In this document: piece after piece, positions 43,273-53,453 of the stretch | Layout: each line of letters opens with the position of its first letter | How positions within the stretch are numbered: position 1 is the first letter of the stretch | Source of the DNA: Tenacibaculum holothuriorum | GTDB lineage: Bacteria; Bacteroidota; Bacteroidia; Flavobacteriales; Flavobacteriaceae | Direction of reading: 5' to 3' | Assembly (NCBI RefSeq): GCF_002120225.1 | Contig: NZ_LAPZ01000007.1 | Coordinates: 1-64,000, forward strand | DNA: 64,000 bases | The notes under the pieces: generated by a model | What the model was told of the DNA's origin: nothing | The model's input: only the letters and a program-made list of their open reading frames with translations | Database searches by the model: none | Made by a program: the position numbers and the translations under genes

Positions 43273-43839
43273 TTGTTAGATAGTATAATTCAAAAAGACA
43301 AAGAGCTTTTAATATTCCTAAATAATTTAGGAAGTGAACAATGGGATTCGTTTTGGTTATTTATTACGAATCAATTTAATTGGATTCCGTTGTTTGTTTT
43401 TGTGTTGTATTTAGTGTTCAAAAACTTCGGGTTAAAAAAAGGAATGTTTCTATTAGTTATAATAGCAGTAATGATTGCTTTTTCTGATCAGTTTACAAAT
43501 ATGATTCGTGGAATTTTTGAAAGATTAAGACCTAATAACGATGATACAGTAAATCATTTATTACGCAAAAGGTTGATTAACCCTCAGAGTTTTAGTTTTA
43601 CTTCTGGTCATGCAACTACATCAACAGTTTTTGCTGTTTTTGTGTATCAATTATTCAAAAATGTTTTTCCGAAGTATATAAAATTAATCTTCTTGTTTCC
43701 AATAGTTTTTGCTTACAGTAGAATTTATTTAGGAGTTCATTTTCCAATTGATATTACTGTAGGAGCTATTAACGGAACAATTATAGGATATGCTTTTTTT
43801 AAGTTATATTCTTATTTATCAAATAAAATATTTACCTAA
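43273..43839 (+). CDS. PAP2-family membrane phosphatase
   Basis: 188 residues with about five membrane helices. The three phosphatase motifs are recognisable: IRGIFERLRP, SFTSGHATTS and SRIYLGVHFPIDITVG, with the usual catalytic histidines. Substrates may be undecaprenyl pyrophosphate or phosphatidate-type lipids. The start is TTG, one base after the stop of the isomerase fusion; no ATG or GTG fits. Its 3' end overlaps the convergent sulfatase gene by four bases. Confidence 0.9.
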   Translation: MLDSIIQKDKELLIFLNNLGSEQWDSFWLFITNQFNWIPLFVFVLYLVFKNFGLKKGMFLLVIIAVMIAFSDQFTNMIRGIFERLRPNNDDTVNHLLRKRLINPQSFSFTSGHATTSTVFAVFVYQLFKNVFPKYIKLIFLFPIVFAYSRIYLGVHFPIDITVGAINGTIIGYAFFKLYSYLSNKIFT

Positions 43840-45830
43840 TCTTTTTTGTTGTTATAGTACAAATATTTAGTACTATGATAATAACCATTTAATAAGCTAT
43901 CCATTTTTTTAGTTAAAATAGGGTAGCTTTTTTGTATGTCTTTTTTAGTCGTTTTATTTGTATTGAATAAATGGCTGTATCCGCTAATTAAAGTTTTAGA
44001 ATACAAAAGAGAGTCTTTTAAAATAGTTACTGCAGGTTCTCCTTTTATTGTTTGGTATAAGAAAGCAAAGCTTGATGAATCATCATCTTTTAAAGCATCG
44101 TTACCTAATGTGTAATTCGTGTAGTTTATATTGGCTAAACTAGCGGCAGTTGGAAATACATCGGCGAGTTTTGTGTATTTCTTAATTTCTTTTGGACTAA
44201 GATATTTTGGAGAATGAATAAAAAACGGAACGTGATGTACATTCAAACGATATTCATAATCTTTATCGAAGTTTTTAACATAACTCATAGATGTGTTATG
44301 GTCACCAAAAAATAAAAAGATAGTGTTGTCGTAGTAACCAGCTTTTTTAGCTCTTTCTAAGAATTTAAAAACATTAAAATCTAAATAGCGCAAAGCATTC
44401 AAACGATCAATTCCGTCAAAACCTGCTTCTTTTAATTTACCTTCATCAATATCATTTGTAGTTAAAGGTTTATAGCTTTCTTTTTGATCTGGAACAGTAA
44501 AAGGCATATGGTTTGTAGCTGTTTGAATATAAGCTACAAAAGGTTGTTTTTTATCGTTAAGTTTCTTTAATTCTTTGTTAGATTCCTTGAATAATTCATA
44601 GTCGTCTATTCCCCAAACATCCGATCTTTTTTCTACCTCATAACTCCCTTCTTCAAATACTTTTAAATCTTTGGTGTTAGCTTGAAAAACTCCTCTAATA
44701 TTTGCCCAATTAGCACTACCACCTAAAAAATAAAGTTTTTCATAACCATCAAACTGATTAAAAATAATTCGTTGATTAATTACAAAAGGATTTCTTGATG
44801 CAGTTCGTGTTCCGTCTACATCAGGCAATCCAGTAACACTAGCAAAAACACTTCCAGCTGTTCCTGCTTTATGCACATAAAAATTAGGAAAACTCACACT
44901 GTTTCTAATAATGGAATCCATATGAGGAGTAGAGTTTAGTGGGTTTCCATAGTGGCTCATAGGTATAGTGCCTAAAGATTCTAACATAACAATAACAATG
45001 TTAGGTTTGTTAGTAATAGAATCATTTTTGTGTATTTCTCTTTTAAACTCTAAAGGAGTTTTAGAAAGGTTTAATTCTCTAGCAATTGTAGAGTAATATT
45101 TCTTTGTTTTCTCTGTGTCAAAACCTTCATTTCTAAACTTGAAACTATCAAAAAAGTATAAAACAGGGTTTAAAGCAAATTGGTTTACTGAATTTTTTTG
45201 TGAGAAAAATGCTTGACTCCATCTTAAAGGATAGTGTGTAAAACTATTGTAAACTCCCAAAGCTAAAATTAGTAACGGAACAATTATAAAAAATGCTTTT
45301 TGTTTTTTATTTGGGGTGTATATGTAGTTTTTAAAAGAATTATATATCCAAGAAATAAGTTTGTAAAAAAGAAAGATTAGAATTAAAAGAGCGAATAAGC
45401 CTTTATAGACAGGATAACTTTCAAATAAAACTTGAGTAGATATTTTAAGATTACTTAAAAATCGTAACGAAGCTGCATCTAATCGAGTACTTAAATAGTC
45501 ATAATAGCCAAAATCAAAAACATAGAATAATGTAATAAAAATGTAGCATAAAAGTAAATATGTTTTGCTAATAAAATTTAAGGTTTTGTTTTTAAAAATT
45601 CGATTATTTACTATAAAAATTAATATTGCTAACGGTAGTAGTAGTAATGAAGTTAGTTTTAAATCAAAACGGATACCGTAACCAAATGCGGTAGAAACTT
45701 CGTTAGGTGTAGCTTTTGATAAATCTGAAAAGAAGAAATAAAAAACTAATCGAAGGATTAATAAATAACAAAAAATGAAAAATGCATTTGAGAAAATGAA
45801 CTTAATATAGTTAGGGATTTTTGTTATCAT
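43836..45830 (-). CDS. LTA synthase-like membrane sulfatase/phosphatase family protein
   Basis: 664 residues: five membrane helices in the first ~210, then an alkaline-phosphatase-type extracytoplasmic domain with PNIVIVMLESLGTIPMSHYG, FYVHKAGTAGSVFASVTG, and metal-binding IFLFFGDHNTSM. It has the LtaS/OpgB/EptA-type layout. Gram-negative relatives transfer phosphoglycerol or phosphoethanolamine to glycans or lipids. The exact acceptor is unknown. The gene converges on the PAP2 gene with no terminator between. Confidence 0.9.
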   Translation of the reverse strand: MITKIPNYIKFIFSNAFFIFCYLLILRLVFYFFFSDLSKATPNEVSTAFGYGIRFDLKLTSLLLLPLAILIFIVNNRIFKNKTLNFISKTYLLLCYIFITLFYVFDFGYYDYLSTRLDAASLRFLSNLKISTQVLFESYPVYKGLFALLILIFLFYKLISWIYNSFKNYIYTPNKKQKAFFIIVPLLILALGVYNSFTHYPLRWSQAFFSQKNSVNQFALNPVLYFFDSFKFRNEGFDTEKTKKYYSTIARELNLSKTPLEFKREIHKNDSITNKPNIVIVMLESLGTIPMSHYGNPLNSTPHMDSIIRNSVSFPNFYVHKAGTAGSVFASVTGLPDVDGTRTASRNPFVINQRIIFNQFDGYEKLYFLGGSANWANIRGVFQANTKDLKVFEEGSYEVEKRSDVWGIDDYELFKESNKELKKLNDKKQPFVAYIQTATNHMPFTVPDQKESYKPLTTNDIDEGKLKEAGFDGIDRLNALRYLDFNVFKFLERAKKAGYYDNTIFLFFGDHNTSMSYVKNFDKDYEYRLNVHHVPFFIHSPKYLSPKEIKKYTKLADVFPTAASLANINYTNYTLGNDALKDDDSSSFAFLYQTIKGEPAVTILKDSLLYSKTLISGYSHLFNTNKTTKKDIQKSYPILTKKMDSLLNGYYHSTKYLYYNNKKD

Positions 45831-45871
45831 TAATTTGTTTTTTTATAATTTTCAAATAGCAAAGATATTTA

Positions 45872-45911
45872 TAAAAATAAAAAGGTGTTTGATAAAGATC
45901 AAACACCTTTT
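45872..45911 (-). terminator. Terminator of clpC
   Basis: AAAGGTGTTTGAT and ATCAAACACCTTT form a 13-bp stem with a 4-base loop; on the minus strand a T-rich run follows. It lies between clpC and the sulfatase gene. Confidence 0.9.
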
Positions 45912-45932
45912 GTAATTTAATTAAGTTTTAAC

Positions 45933-48488
45933 TTATTCGTCTATTTCGGTTCTAGTTTCTTCAGGTTTTTCACCTTTTTCAATTTTGATGATTAGTTTTT
46001 TAGAACTTTCATCTAAATCCATAAAAATAGAATCGCCTTCGTCTAATTTAGAGTTTACAATTTCTTCAGCTAAAGCATCTTCAATATATTTTTGAATAGC
46101 TCTTTTTAAAGGTCTTGCTCCGTATTGTTTATCGTATCCTTTATCAGCAATGTAATCTTTTGCCTTTTCGCTTAAGTTTAAGTTGTAGCCTAAATCTGCT
46201 ATACGGTGTAATAATTTATCTAATTCAATATCTATAATCTTATGAATATCTTCACGTTCTAATGAGTTGAAAATAATTACATCGTCAATACGATTTAAGA
46301 ATTCAGGAGCAAATGATTTCTTTAAAGCTCCTTCAATAATACTTTTTGCATGAGCGTCTTCTTGTTCTTTTTTAGAAGAAGTTCCGAAACCAACTCCACC
46401 ACCAAAGTCTTTAAGTTTGCGAACACCAATATTTGAGGTCATGATGATGATAGTATTTCTAAAATCAATCTTTCTTCCTAAGCTATCGGTAATATGTCCG
46501 TCATCTAATACTTGTAAAAGCATGTTAAATACATCTGGATGCGCTTTTTCAATCTCATCTAAAAGAACTACAGAATATGGTTTACGACGTACTTTTTCTG
46601 TTAATTGCCCGCCTTCTTCGTAACCAACATATCCTGGAGGTGCACCAATTAAGCGAGAAATAGCAAACTTTTCCATGTATTCACTCATGTCAATTCTAAT
46701 TAAAGAATCGTCAGAATCAAATAACTCACGTGCTAAAACCTTAGCTAATTGTGTTTTTCCAACTCCAGTGGAACCTAAGAAAATGAATGATCCAATAGGT
46801 TTGTTAGGATCTTTTAAACCAACTCTATTTCGTTGAATTGCTTTGACAACTTTAGTAACAGCTTCATCTTGACCAATAACTTTCCCTTTTATTAACTTCG
46901 GTAGCTCAGCAAGACGGTTGCTCTCTGCTTCAGCAACTCTATTAACAGGAATTCCTGTCATCATAGATACAACTTCAGCAACATTATCTTCAGTTACTAT
47001 TTCTCTATGTAACTTAGAATCTTCTTCCCATTGTTGTTGTGCAGATTCTAAAGCGGTTTCAATATTCTTTTCATCATCTCTAAGTTTAGCTGCTTCCTCG
47101 TATTTTTGCCCACTTACAGCTTTACTTTTACGATCTCTAATTTCTTCAAGACGAGCTTCTAATTCAAGGATTTGTTGAGGTACAACAATGTTGGTGATAT
47201 GGATTCTAGATCCAGCTTCGTCTAAAGCATCAATAGCTTTGTCAGGTAGGAATCTATCGGTCATATATCTGTTAGTTAATTTTACACAAGCTTCAATAGC
47301 TTCATCGGTAAATTCAACATTATGATGTGCTTCGTATTTGCCTTTTATGTTGTGTAAAATTTGAACTGTTTCTTCAACAGTAGTGGGATTTACAATTACT
47401 TTTTGAAAACGACGTTCTAAAGCACCATCTTTCTCAATATTAGTTCTGTATTCATCTAGAGTAGTGGCCCCAATACATTGAATTTCTCCTCTTGCTAATG
47501 CAGGTTTTAACATGTTAGATGCGTCTAAAGAGCCTGTTGCTCCACCAGCACCAACAATTGTATGAATTTCATCAATAAAAAGAATGATGTCATCATTCTT
47601 TTCAAGCTCATTCATTAAAGCTTTCATTCGTTCTTCGAACTGACCTCTATATTTTGTTCCTGCTACTAAACTAGCTAGGTCTAAAGAAACAATTCTCTTA
47701 TCAAAAAGGATACGAGATACTTTTCTGTTTACAATTCTTAAAGCTAAACCTTCAGCAATGGCAGATTTACCAACACCAGGTTCACCAATTAACATTGGAT
47801 TATTCTTTTTACGACGACTTAAAATTTGAGAAACACGCTCAATTTCTTCTAGTCTTCCAACAACAGGATCTAATTTACCTCCTTCTGCTAAGGCAGTTAA
47901 ATCTCTACCGAAATTGTCTAAAACAGGAGTTTTAGATTTTTTAGCTTGTTTTCCTTTAGGTTGTTGCCCGTAAGGGTTAGATTTCTCTTCAGAAAAATCA
48001 TCGTCAGAAGGAGTTTGAGCTATAGGATCATTACTTGTATCGTAATCTCCAATATGTAATTCTTTGTATAAAGCTTTAGCTTGATCATAGTCTACATCAT
48101 ACTTTTGTAAAAGTTTAGTTGTAGGGTCATTTTCATTTCTTAAAATACAAAGCAATAAATGAGCTGTATCAATGGATGAGCTTTGGTATAGCTTTGCTTC
48201 TAAGAAAGTGGTTTTTATAGCCTTTTCAGCTTGACGAGTTAAGTGTAAGCTTTTCTTTTCGTTATTTGTTAAATTGATTGTAGACGGATTTAATTTTTCC
48301 AATTTATTGCGCACCAAGTCTAAATCCACATCAAATGTAGTTAAGATCTCAATGGCTTTTCCGTCTCCTTTACGTATCAAACCTAATAAAAGATGTTCAG
48401 TACCTATAAAGTCATGTCCAAGGCGTAAAGCCTCTTCTTTGCTAAAGGTAATTACATCTCTAACTTGTGGTGAAAAATTATCGTCCAT
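45933..48488 (-). CDS. clpC: ATP-dependent Clp protease ATP-binding subunit ClpC
   Basis: 851 residues. In order: a double Clp N domain (about 1-150), AAA domain 1 with Walker A GEPGVGKSAIAEG, a middle region with a UVR-like YEEAAKLRDDEKN, AAA domain 2 with GSTGVGKTQLAKVLA, and a C-terminal D2-small domain. It unfolds substrates for ClpP and acts with adaptors. Single gene with its own terminator; 323 bases separate it from divergent gyrA. Confidence 0.97.
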   Translation of the reverse strand: MDDNFSPQVRDVITFSKEEALRLGHDFIGTEHLLLGLIRKGDGKAIEILTTFDVDLDLVRNKLEKLNPSTINLTNNEKKSLHLTRQAEKAIKTTFLEAKLYQSSSIDTAHLLLCILRNENDPTTKLLQKYDVDYDQAKALYKELHIGDYDTSNDPIAQTPSDDDFSEEKSNPYGQQPKGKQAKKSKTPVLDNFGRDLTALAEGGKLDPVVGRLEEIERVSQILSRRKKNNPMLIGEPGVGKSAIAEGLALRIVNRKVSRILFDKRIVSLDLASLVAGTKYRGQFEERMKALMNELEKNDDIILFIDEIHTIVGAGGATGSLDASNMLKPALARGEIQCIGATTLDEYRTNIEKDGALERRFQKVIVNPTTVEETVQILHNIKGKYEAHHNVEFTDEAIEACVKLTNRYMTDRFLPDKAIDALDEAGSRIHITNIVVPQQILELEARLEEIRDRKSKAVSGQKYEEAAKLRDDEKNIETALESAQQQWEEDSKLHREIVTEDNVAEVVSMMTGIPVNRVAEAESNRLAELPKLIKGKVIGQDEAVTKVVKAIQRNRVGLKDPNKPIGSFIFLGSTGVGKTQLAKVLARELFDSDDSLIRIDMSEYMEKFAISRLIGAPPGYVGYEEGGQLTEKVRRKPYSVVLLDEIEKAHPDVFNMLLQVLDDGHITDSLGRKIDFRNTIIIMTSNIGVRKLKDFGGGVGFGTSSKKEQEDAHAKSIIEGALKKSFAPEFLNRIDDVIIFNSLEREDIHKIIDIELDKLLHRIADLGYNLNLSEKAKDYIADKGYDKQYGARPLKRAIQKYIEDALAEEIVNSKLDEGDSIFMDLDESSKKLIIKIEKGEKPEETRTEIDE

Positions 48489-48670
48489 ATAAATTAAATT
48501 CTGTATTGTGTAAAGTTAGTGAGTTTTTTTTATTAAAAATTACAAAAAAAATGCCAAAACTAAATGCTGTCATTATGGCTGTGATAAATATGCAATTTTT
48601 TTCAATAGAAATAGCTTAAATTTTTCAATTAAATTGTTAATAAGTATACTGAAAACAATGGGGTGAAACT

Positions 48671-48700
48671 TTGTATATAATAGGTGTAAATTGTATCTTG
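48671..48700 (+). promoter_or_regulatory. Weak candidate promoter for gyrA
   Basis: TTG at 48671 and TATCTTG at 48694 are 20 bases apart, near the Bacteroidota -33/-7 layout, but the -7 box lacks one T of TAnnTTTG. Confidence 0.3.
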
Positions 48701-48738
48701 CCATGTTTTAAAAAACAACGCGTTTTAGCGAGGGAAAG

Positions 48739-48775
48739 AAGTGAGTTTTATTACGAAGATAAAATTCACTTTTTT
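48739..48775 (+). promoter_or_regulatory. Terminator-like hairpin in the gyrA leader
   Basis: AAGTGAGTTTTAT (48739-48751) pairs with ATAAAATTCACTT (48759-48771), one G-T pair, with a 7-base loop, followed by a run of five T (48771-48775). It lies 36 bases before the gyrA start, between the candidate promoter and the gene, as expected of an attenuator, but no antiterminator partner was found. Confidence 0.5.
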
Positions 48776-48811
48776 AACGAAAATGAGTACTAATATTTTA
48801 AAAAGAAATAT

Positions 48812-51307
48812 ATGGCAGATGGCGAAAAGTTGATACCTATCAACATTGAAGAGCAAATGAAATCGGCGTATATCGATTACTCGATGTCGGTTATTGTTTC
48901 GAGAGCATTACCAGATGTTCGTGATGGTTTAAAACCAGTACACAGAAGAGTTTTATATGGAATGCATGAATTAGGTATCAAATCTACAGGAGCTTACAAG
49001 AAATCGGCAAGAGTTGTTGGAGAAGTATTAGGTAAGTATCATCCACATGGTGATACATCAGTGTACGACTCTATGGTGCGTATGGCTCAAGATTGGAGTG
49101 TACGTTATATGATGGTGGACGGACAAGGAAACTTTGGTTCGGTCGATGGAGATAGTCCTGCAGCAATGCGTTATACGGAGGTACGTATGCAAAAAATATC
49201 AGAAGAAATGTTATCTGATATTGAAAAAGATACTGTAGATCACAAATTAAACTTTGATGATACTTTAAAAGAGCCAACAGTTCTTCCTACAAGAATTCCA
49301 AATTTATTAGTTAATGGAGCTTCTGGTATTGCAGTAGGTATGGCTACAAATATGGCTCCTCATAACTTAACAGAAGTTATTAATGGTACAGTTGCTTATA
49401 TAGATAATCGTGATATTGAGATTGACGAGTTAATGCAACATGTAAAAGCACCAGACTTTCCTACAGGAGGAATTATTTATGGTTACGATGGTGTACGCGA
49501 TGCTTTTCATACCGGTCGTGGTCGTATAGTAATGCGTGCTAAAGCTACGATTGAAGAAGTTAAAGGACGTGAGTGTATCATTGTTACTGAAATTCCTTAC
49601 CAAGTTAACAAAGCAGAAATGATTAAAAAAACTGCTGATTTAGTTAACGATAAAAAGTTAGAAGGAATTGCAAGTATTCGTGACGAGTCTGACCGTAAAG
49701 GAATGCGTGTAGTATACGTTTTAAAACGTGATGCAATACCAAACATCGTTTTAAACAAATTATTCAAGTACACGCAATTACAAACTTCTTTTAGCGTTAA
49801 TAATATTGCTTTAGTTAATGGTCGTCCAGAGCAATTAAACTTAAAGCAGTTAATTCATCACTTTGTTGAACACCGTCATGAAGTAGTTGTTCGTCGTACA
49901 GAATTTGAATTAAAGAAAGCTGAAGCTAGAGCGCACATTTTAGAAGGATTAATCATTGCTTCTGATAACATTGATGAAGTAATTGCTTTAATTCGTGGTT
50001 CTAAAAATGCTGATGAAGCTCGTGAAAAGTTAATGGAACGTTTTGAATTGACTGAAATTCAAGCTCGTGCCATTGTTGAAATGCGTTTACGTCAGTTAAC
50101 AGGATTAGAGCAAGATAAGTTACGTGCAGAGTATGATGAAATTATCAAAACAATTGCTGATTTAAAAGATATTTTAGCAAACGAAGAACGTCGTTATAAT
50201 ATTATAAAAGATGAATTGATTCATATCCGTGATAAATACGGAGACGAGCGTCGTTCTACTATCGAGTATGCAGGAGGAGACATGCGAATTGAAGACATGA
50301 TTCCTAATTCGAAAGTAGTGGTAACTATTTCTCATGCAGGTTATGTAAAGCGTACAAATCTTGATGAATATAAAGTTCAAAATAGAGGAGGAAGAGGTCA
50401 AAAAGGAGCTACAACTCGTAATCAAGATTTCTTAGAGCATTTATTTGTAGGAACTAATCATCAATATATGTTGTTCTTTACTCAAAAAGGGAAAGTGTTT
50501 TGGATGCGTGTATACGAAGTTCCAGAAGGAGGAAAGAATTCAAAAGGTAGAGCAATACAAAACCTTATCAATATTGAACAAGATGATAAAGTGAAAGCAT
50601 TCTTAGTTACAGGTGATTTAAAAGATGAAGAGTATATCAACAATCATTACGTAATTATGGCTACCAAAAGAGGACAGGTTAAGAAAACTCCATTAGAGCA
50701 ATATTCTCGTCCGCGTACTAATGGTATTAATGCAATTACTATTAAGGAAGGAGATGAGCTTTTAGAAGCAAAATTAACTACTGGAGATAGTCAAGTAATG
50801 TTAGCTTTAAAATCTGGTAAGGCAATTCGTTTTGAAGAAGAGAAAACTCGTCCAATGGGACGTACAGCATCTGGTGTTAGAGGTATTACTTTAGCACATG
50901 ATAATGACGAAGTTATTGGTATGGTTGCTGTTAATGATATGGAAAGTAATATCTTAGTAGTTTCTGAAAAAGGGTACGGAAAGCGTTCTAAATTAGAAGA
51001 TTATCGTATAACAAATAGAGGTGGTAAAGGAGTTAAAACTCTTAATATTTCTGAAAAAACAGGTGAATTAGTAGCTATAAAAAATGTAGATAATTCTAAC
51101 GATTTAATGATTATTAATAAATCAGGAATTACAATTCGTTTAGCAGTAGAAGATTTACGTGTTATGGGTAGAGCTACACAAGGAGTTCGTTTGATAAACA
51201 TCAAGAGTAATGATGGTATTGCTGCAGTAGCAAAAGTTATGCATGAAGAAGAAGAAAGTGAAAATGGCACGGAAATTGAAAATGATGTAAACGAAAATCA
51301 AGAATAA
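48812..51307 (+). CDS. gyrA: DNA gyrase subunit A
   Basis: 831 residues. The breakage-reunion domain has catalytic Tyr121 in [12 protein letters not shown] and the quinolone pocket at [15 protein letters not shown], with Thr82 and Asp86. The C-terminal beta-pinwheel has repeated blades (for example [17 protein letters not shown], the GyrA box region) and an acidic tail [18 protein letters not shown]. With GyrB it introduces negative supercoils. A TPR protein gene starts 23 bases later. Confidence 0.98.
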   Translation: MADGEKLIPINIEEQMKSAYIDYSMSVIVSRALPDVRDGLKPVHRRVLYGMHELGIKSTGAYKKSARVVGEVLGKYHPHGDTSVYDSMVRMAQDWSVRYMMVDGQGNFGSVDGDSPAAMRYTEVRMQKISEEMLSDIEKDTVDHKLNFDDTLKEPTVLPTRIPNLLVNGASGIAVGMATNMAPHNLTEVINGTVAYIDNRDIEIDELMQHVKAPDFPTGGIIYGYDGVRDAFHTGRGRIVMRAKATIEEVKGRECIIVTEIPYQVNKAEMIKKTADLVNDKKLEGIASIRDESDRKGMRVVYVLKRDAIPNIVLNKLFKYTQLQTSFSVNNIALVNGRPEQLNLKQLIHHFVEHRHEVVVRRTEFELKKAEARAHILEGLIIASDNIDEVIALIRGSKNADEAREKLMERFELTEIQARAIVEMRLRQLTGLEQDKLRAEYDEIIKTIADLKDILANEERRYNIIKDELIHIRDKYGDERRSTIEYAGGDMRIEDMIPNSKVVVTISHAGYVKRTNLDEYKVQNRGGRGQKGATTRNQDFLEHLFVGTNHQYMLFFTQKGKVFWMRVYEVPEGGKNSKGRAIQNLINIEQDDKVKAFLVTGDLKDEEYINNHYVIMATKRGQVKKTPLEQYSRPRTNGINAITIKEGDELLEAKLTTGDSQVMLALKSGKAIRFEEEKTRPMGRTASGVRGITLAHDNDEVIGMVAVNDMESNILVVSEKGYGKRSKLEDYRITNRGGKGVKTLNISEKTGELVAIKNVDNSNDLMIINKSGITIRLAVEDLRVMGRATQGVRLINIKSNDGIAAVAKVMHEEEESENGTEIENDVNENQE

Positions 51308-51330
51308 ACACTAAATAAACAATAACTAAA

Positions 51331-52575
51331 ATGAAAAAACAGATTTTAGCACTTTCTTTAGGAGTAATATCTATAGCTGCTACAGCTCAAAAATCTGAGT
51401 TAAAAGCTGCTGAAAAAGCAATTAAAAATCAAGACTTTGCTGGAGCTATTACAGCATTAAATTCTGCAGAAGGATTAATTGCTAACGCTAAAGATAAATA
51501 TAAATCGAAGTTTTACTTCTTAAAAGGTAAAGCTTATGCAGCAAAAAAGAATTATAAATTAGCTTCTGAGGCTTTCAATCAATTGTTGTCGTTTGAAAAG
51601 AGTATCAAGGATGATATTTATTCAAGTGATGCTAAGCCAGTCTTAAATCAAATGATCCAAGAAGTATCTAATAAAGCTGTAGACTTATATAATAATAAAA
51701 AAGATTTTAAAGGAGCATCTGAGAATTTTTATTTGACATATGTTTTAAGCCCTAAAGATACCTCATATGCGTATAATGCTGCTGTTGCCGCAACCCAAGC
51801 AAAAGATTATGATGCTGCAATTAAATATTATAATGAATTAAGAAAAATTGGGTATACTGGAGTCGAAACACAATACATTGCTACTAACCGAGTAACTGGC
51901 AAAGTCGAAAATTTAGGCTCGAAGCAACAACGTGATTTAATGGTAAAGTCTGGTCAGTATATAAAGCCAGAAGTAAAAGTTTCTGAATCTAAGTCAGCTA
52001 CTATTGTTAAGAATGTAGCTTTAATTTTAAAAGAGCAAGGAAAAACTGAAGAAGCTATTGCAGCATTAACAGAAGCTAGAAAAGCGAATCCTAAAGATTT
52101 AAACTTATTATTAAACGAAGCTGATATGTATATTAAGCTTGGCGAAATGGATAAGTTTGGAGCGTTAATGAATGAGGCTATTGCCTTGGATCCAAATAAC
52201 CCTACATTATATTATAACTTAGGAGTTGTAAATTATAACCAAGGGAGAATGAAGGATGCTAAAAAATATTATATTAAGGCAACTGAATTAAAACCAGATT
52301 ATGCAGATGCTTATATGAATTTAGCAGTAGTAGTTTTAAATAAAGATAAAGCTATCGTTGAAGAAATGAATAAGAACTTGTCTAACTTTAAAAAGTACGA
52401 TGAATTAGCTGCTAAGCAAAAAGAGGTTTATAAAGAAGCTTTACCATTTTTAGAAAAAGCTGATTCTTTAAATAGAAGTGTAGATACTGTTAAAACTTTA
52501 ATGAATATCTATGAAATTTTAGAGAACGAAGCAAAAGCTAAAGAGTATAGAGATTTATACAAATCAATGAAATAA
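51331..52575 (+). CDS. Exported TPR protein
   Basis: 414 residues with a signal peptide ending AATAQ. Tetratricopeptide repeats occur at the N-terminus (KAAEKAIKNQDFAGAITALN) and from about 220 on (PTLYYNLGVVNYNQGRMKDA, KPDYADAYMNLAVVVLNKDK). It is a periplasmic or surface protein-binding solenoid of unknown partner. It is conserved downstream of gyrA in flavobacteria to my recollection, though no functional link to gyrase is known. A bidirectional terminator follows. Confidence 0.85.
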   Translation: MKKQILALSLGVISIAATAQKSELKAAEKAIKNQDFAGAITALNSAEGLIANAKDKYKSKFYFLKGKAYAAKKNYKLASEAFNQLLSFEKSIKDDIYSSDAKPVLNQMIQEVSNKAVDLYNNKKDFKGASENFYLTYVLSPKDTSYAYNAAVAATQAKDYDAAIKYYNELRKIGYTGVETQYIATNRVTGKVENLGSKQQRDLMVKSGQYIKPEVKVSESKSATIVKNVALILKEQGKTEEAIAALTEARKANPKDLNLLLNEADMYIKLGEMDKFGALMNEAIALDPNNPTLYYNLGVVNYNQGRMKDAKKYYIKATELKPDYADAYMNLAVVVLNKDKAIVEEMNKNLSNFKKYDELAAKQKEVYKEALPFLEKADSLNRSVDTVKTLMNIYEILENEAKAKEYRDLYKSMK

Positions 52576-52589
52576 TAGAATATGAAATA

Positions 52590-52620
52590 AAAAAACCGAA
52601 ACATTAGTTTCGGTTTTTTT
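52590..52620. terminator. Bidirectional terminator
   Basis: AAAAACCGAAAC and GTTTCGGTTTTT form a 12-bp stem with a 5-base loop, flanked by A's and T's, between the convergent TPR and NlpC/P60 genes. Confidence 0.93.
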
Positions 52621-52653
52621 ATGTCATATTCTTAATATGAAATAAATCTATAA

Positions 52654-53424
52654 TTATATCATTCGTTTAATAACTCTTAACTTATGAGTGTGGGAATGTT
52701 TATCTACATTGTAAATCCCACTATGATCTAGTTTATCAATTCTTACTTTTCCGTGGGCATGAATAATGTTGTAATCAGTCATTATGATACCTACGTGTGT
52801 AATAATTCCTTCTTCATTATCAAAAAATGCTAAATCACCAGGTTCACTTTCTTCAATAAAACTTAAAACTTCACCTTGAGTAGCTTGCTCCTTAGCATCT
52901 CTTAATAATTCGTAACCACAAAGTTTATAAACTGTTTGTGTAAAACCAGAACAATCTATTCCGAAAGGAGATTTACCACCCCATAAATAGGGAGTGTTTA
53001 AAAACATAAAAGCAGTTTCTACAATTGAAGTTTTAGGAAGTTTAGCATTACAAATTTTACCTTGATAATTAAACTGAGTTCCGTTTAACTTAAATTGTTG
53101 ATTGTTTAAAAAAGGTAATCGAGCACCTAACGGAATTGTTGTTAAGTTATTAGCATCATCAGTAATAAAATCAATTAATTCACCTGCATAGTTTTTAGGT
53201 TCTGTAGTTAATTGATTAAAAGAATCTTCTGAAATTTCTTCGTATTGTTTGTTATCTATATAGCCTTCATATCCATCGAAAGACAATTTTATTTTACTCC
53301 ATTTTTTATCTTTTTCTAATACTTTGAAATGCTCACCAAAAATAAGTTGGTTAACCATTTCTGAAGTGTCAGAAGGAGAAAGCCTCATAGGTACTATACT
53401 AAGATTACAAATTCCGTAGGTCAA
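52654..53424 (-). CDS. NlpC/P60 (C40) peptidase with SH3-like domains
   Basis: 256 residues. The start is a TTG because homologs, as I recall them, begin with the same YGICNLSIVP stretch. SH3-like modules occupy about 1-115; the C-terminal NlpC/P60 domain has catalytic Cys in FGIDCSGFTQTVYKL, His in ITHVGIIM, and a third polar residue in IIHAHGKVR. Such enzymes cut gamma-D-glutamyl-diaminopimelate bonds of peptidoglycan peptides. No signal peptide, so it is likely cytosolic recycling or exported by other means. Confidence 0.9.
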   Translation of the reverse strand: MTYGICNLSIVPMRLSPSDTSEMVNQLIFGEHFKVLEKDKKWSKIKLSFDGYEGYIDNKQYEEISEDSFNQLTTEPKNYAGELIDFITDDANNLTTIPLGARLPFLNNQQFKLNGTQFNYQGKICNAKLPKTSIVETAFMFLNTPYLWGGKSPFGIDCSGFTQTVYKLCGYELLRDAKEQATQGEVLSFIEESEPGDLAFFDNEEGIITHVGIIMTDYNIIHAHGKVRIDKLDHSGIYNVDKHSHTHKLRVIKRMI

Positions 53425-53453
53425 AAGATAAATGTTTTATGTGATGAAAAATT

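Larger units (their letters stand above)
48489..48811. other. Divergent clpC-gyrA intergenic region
   Basis: This 323-base stretch has no open gene. It holds a weak -33/-7 candidate for gyrA at 48671-48700 and a terminator-like hairpin in the gyrA leader at 48739-48775. The clpC side shows no clear consensus promoter and no CtsR or CIRCE-like operator. Confidence 0.7.

Noticed and set aside
46918..47178. Ser/Leu-rich plus-strand frame inside clpC
   Set aside because: It is an antisense shadow of a well-conserved gene.
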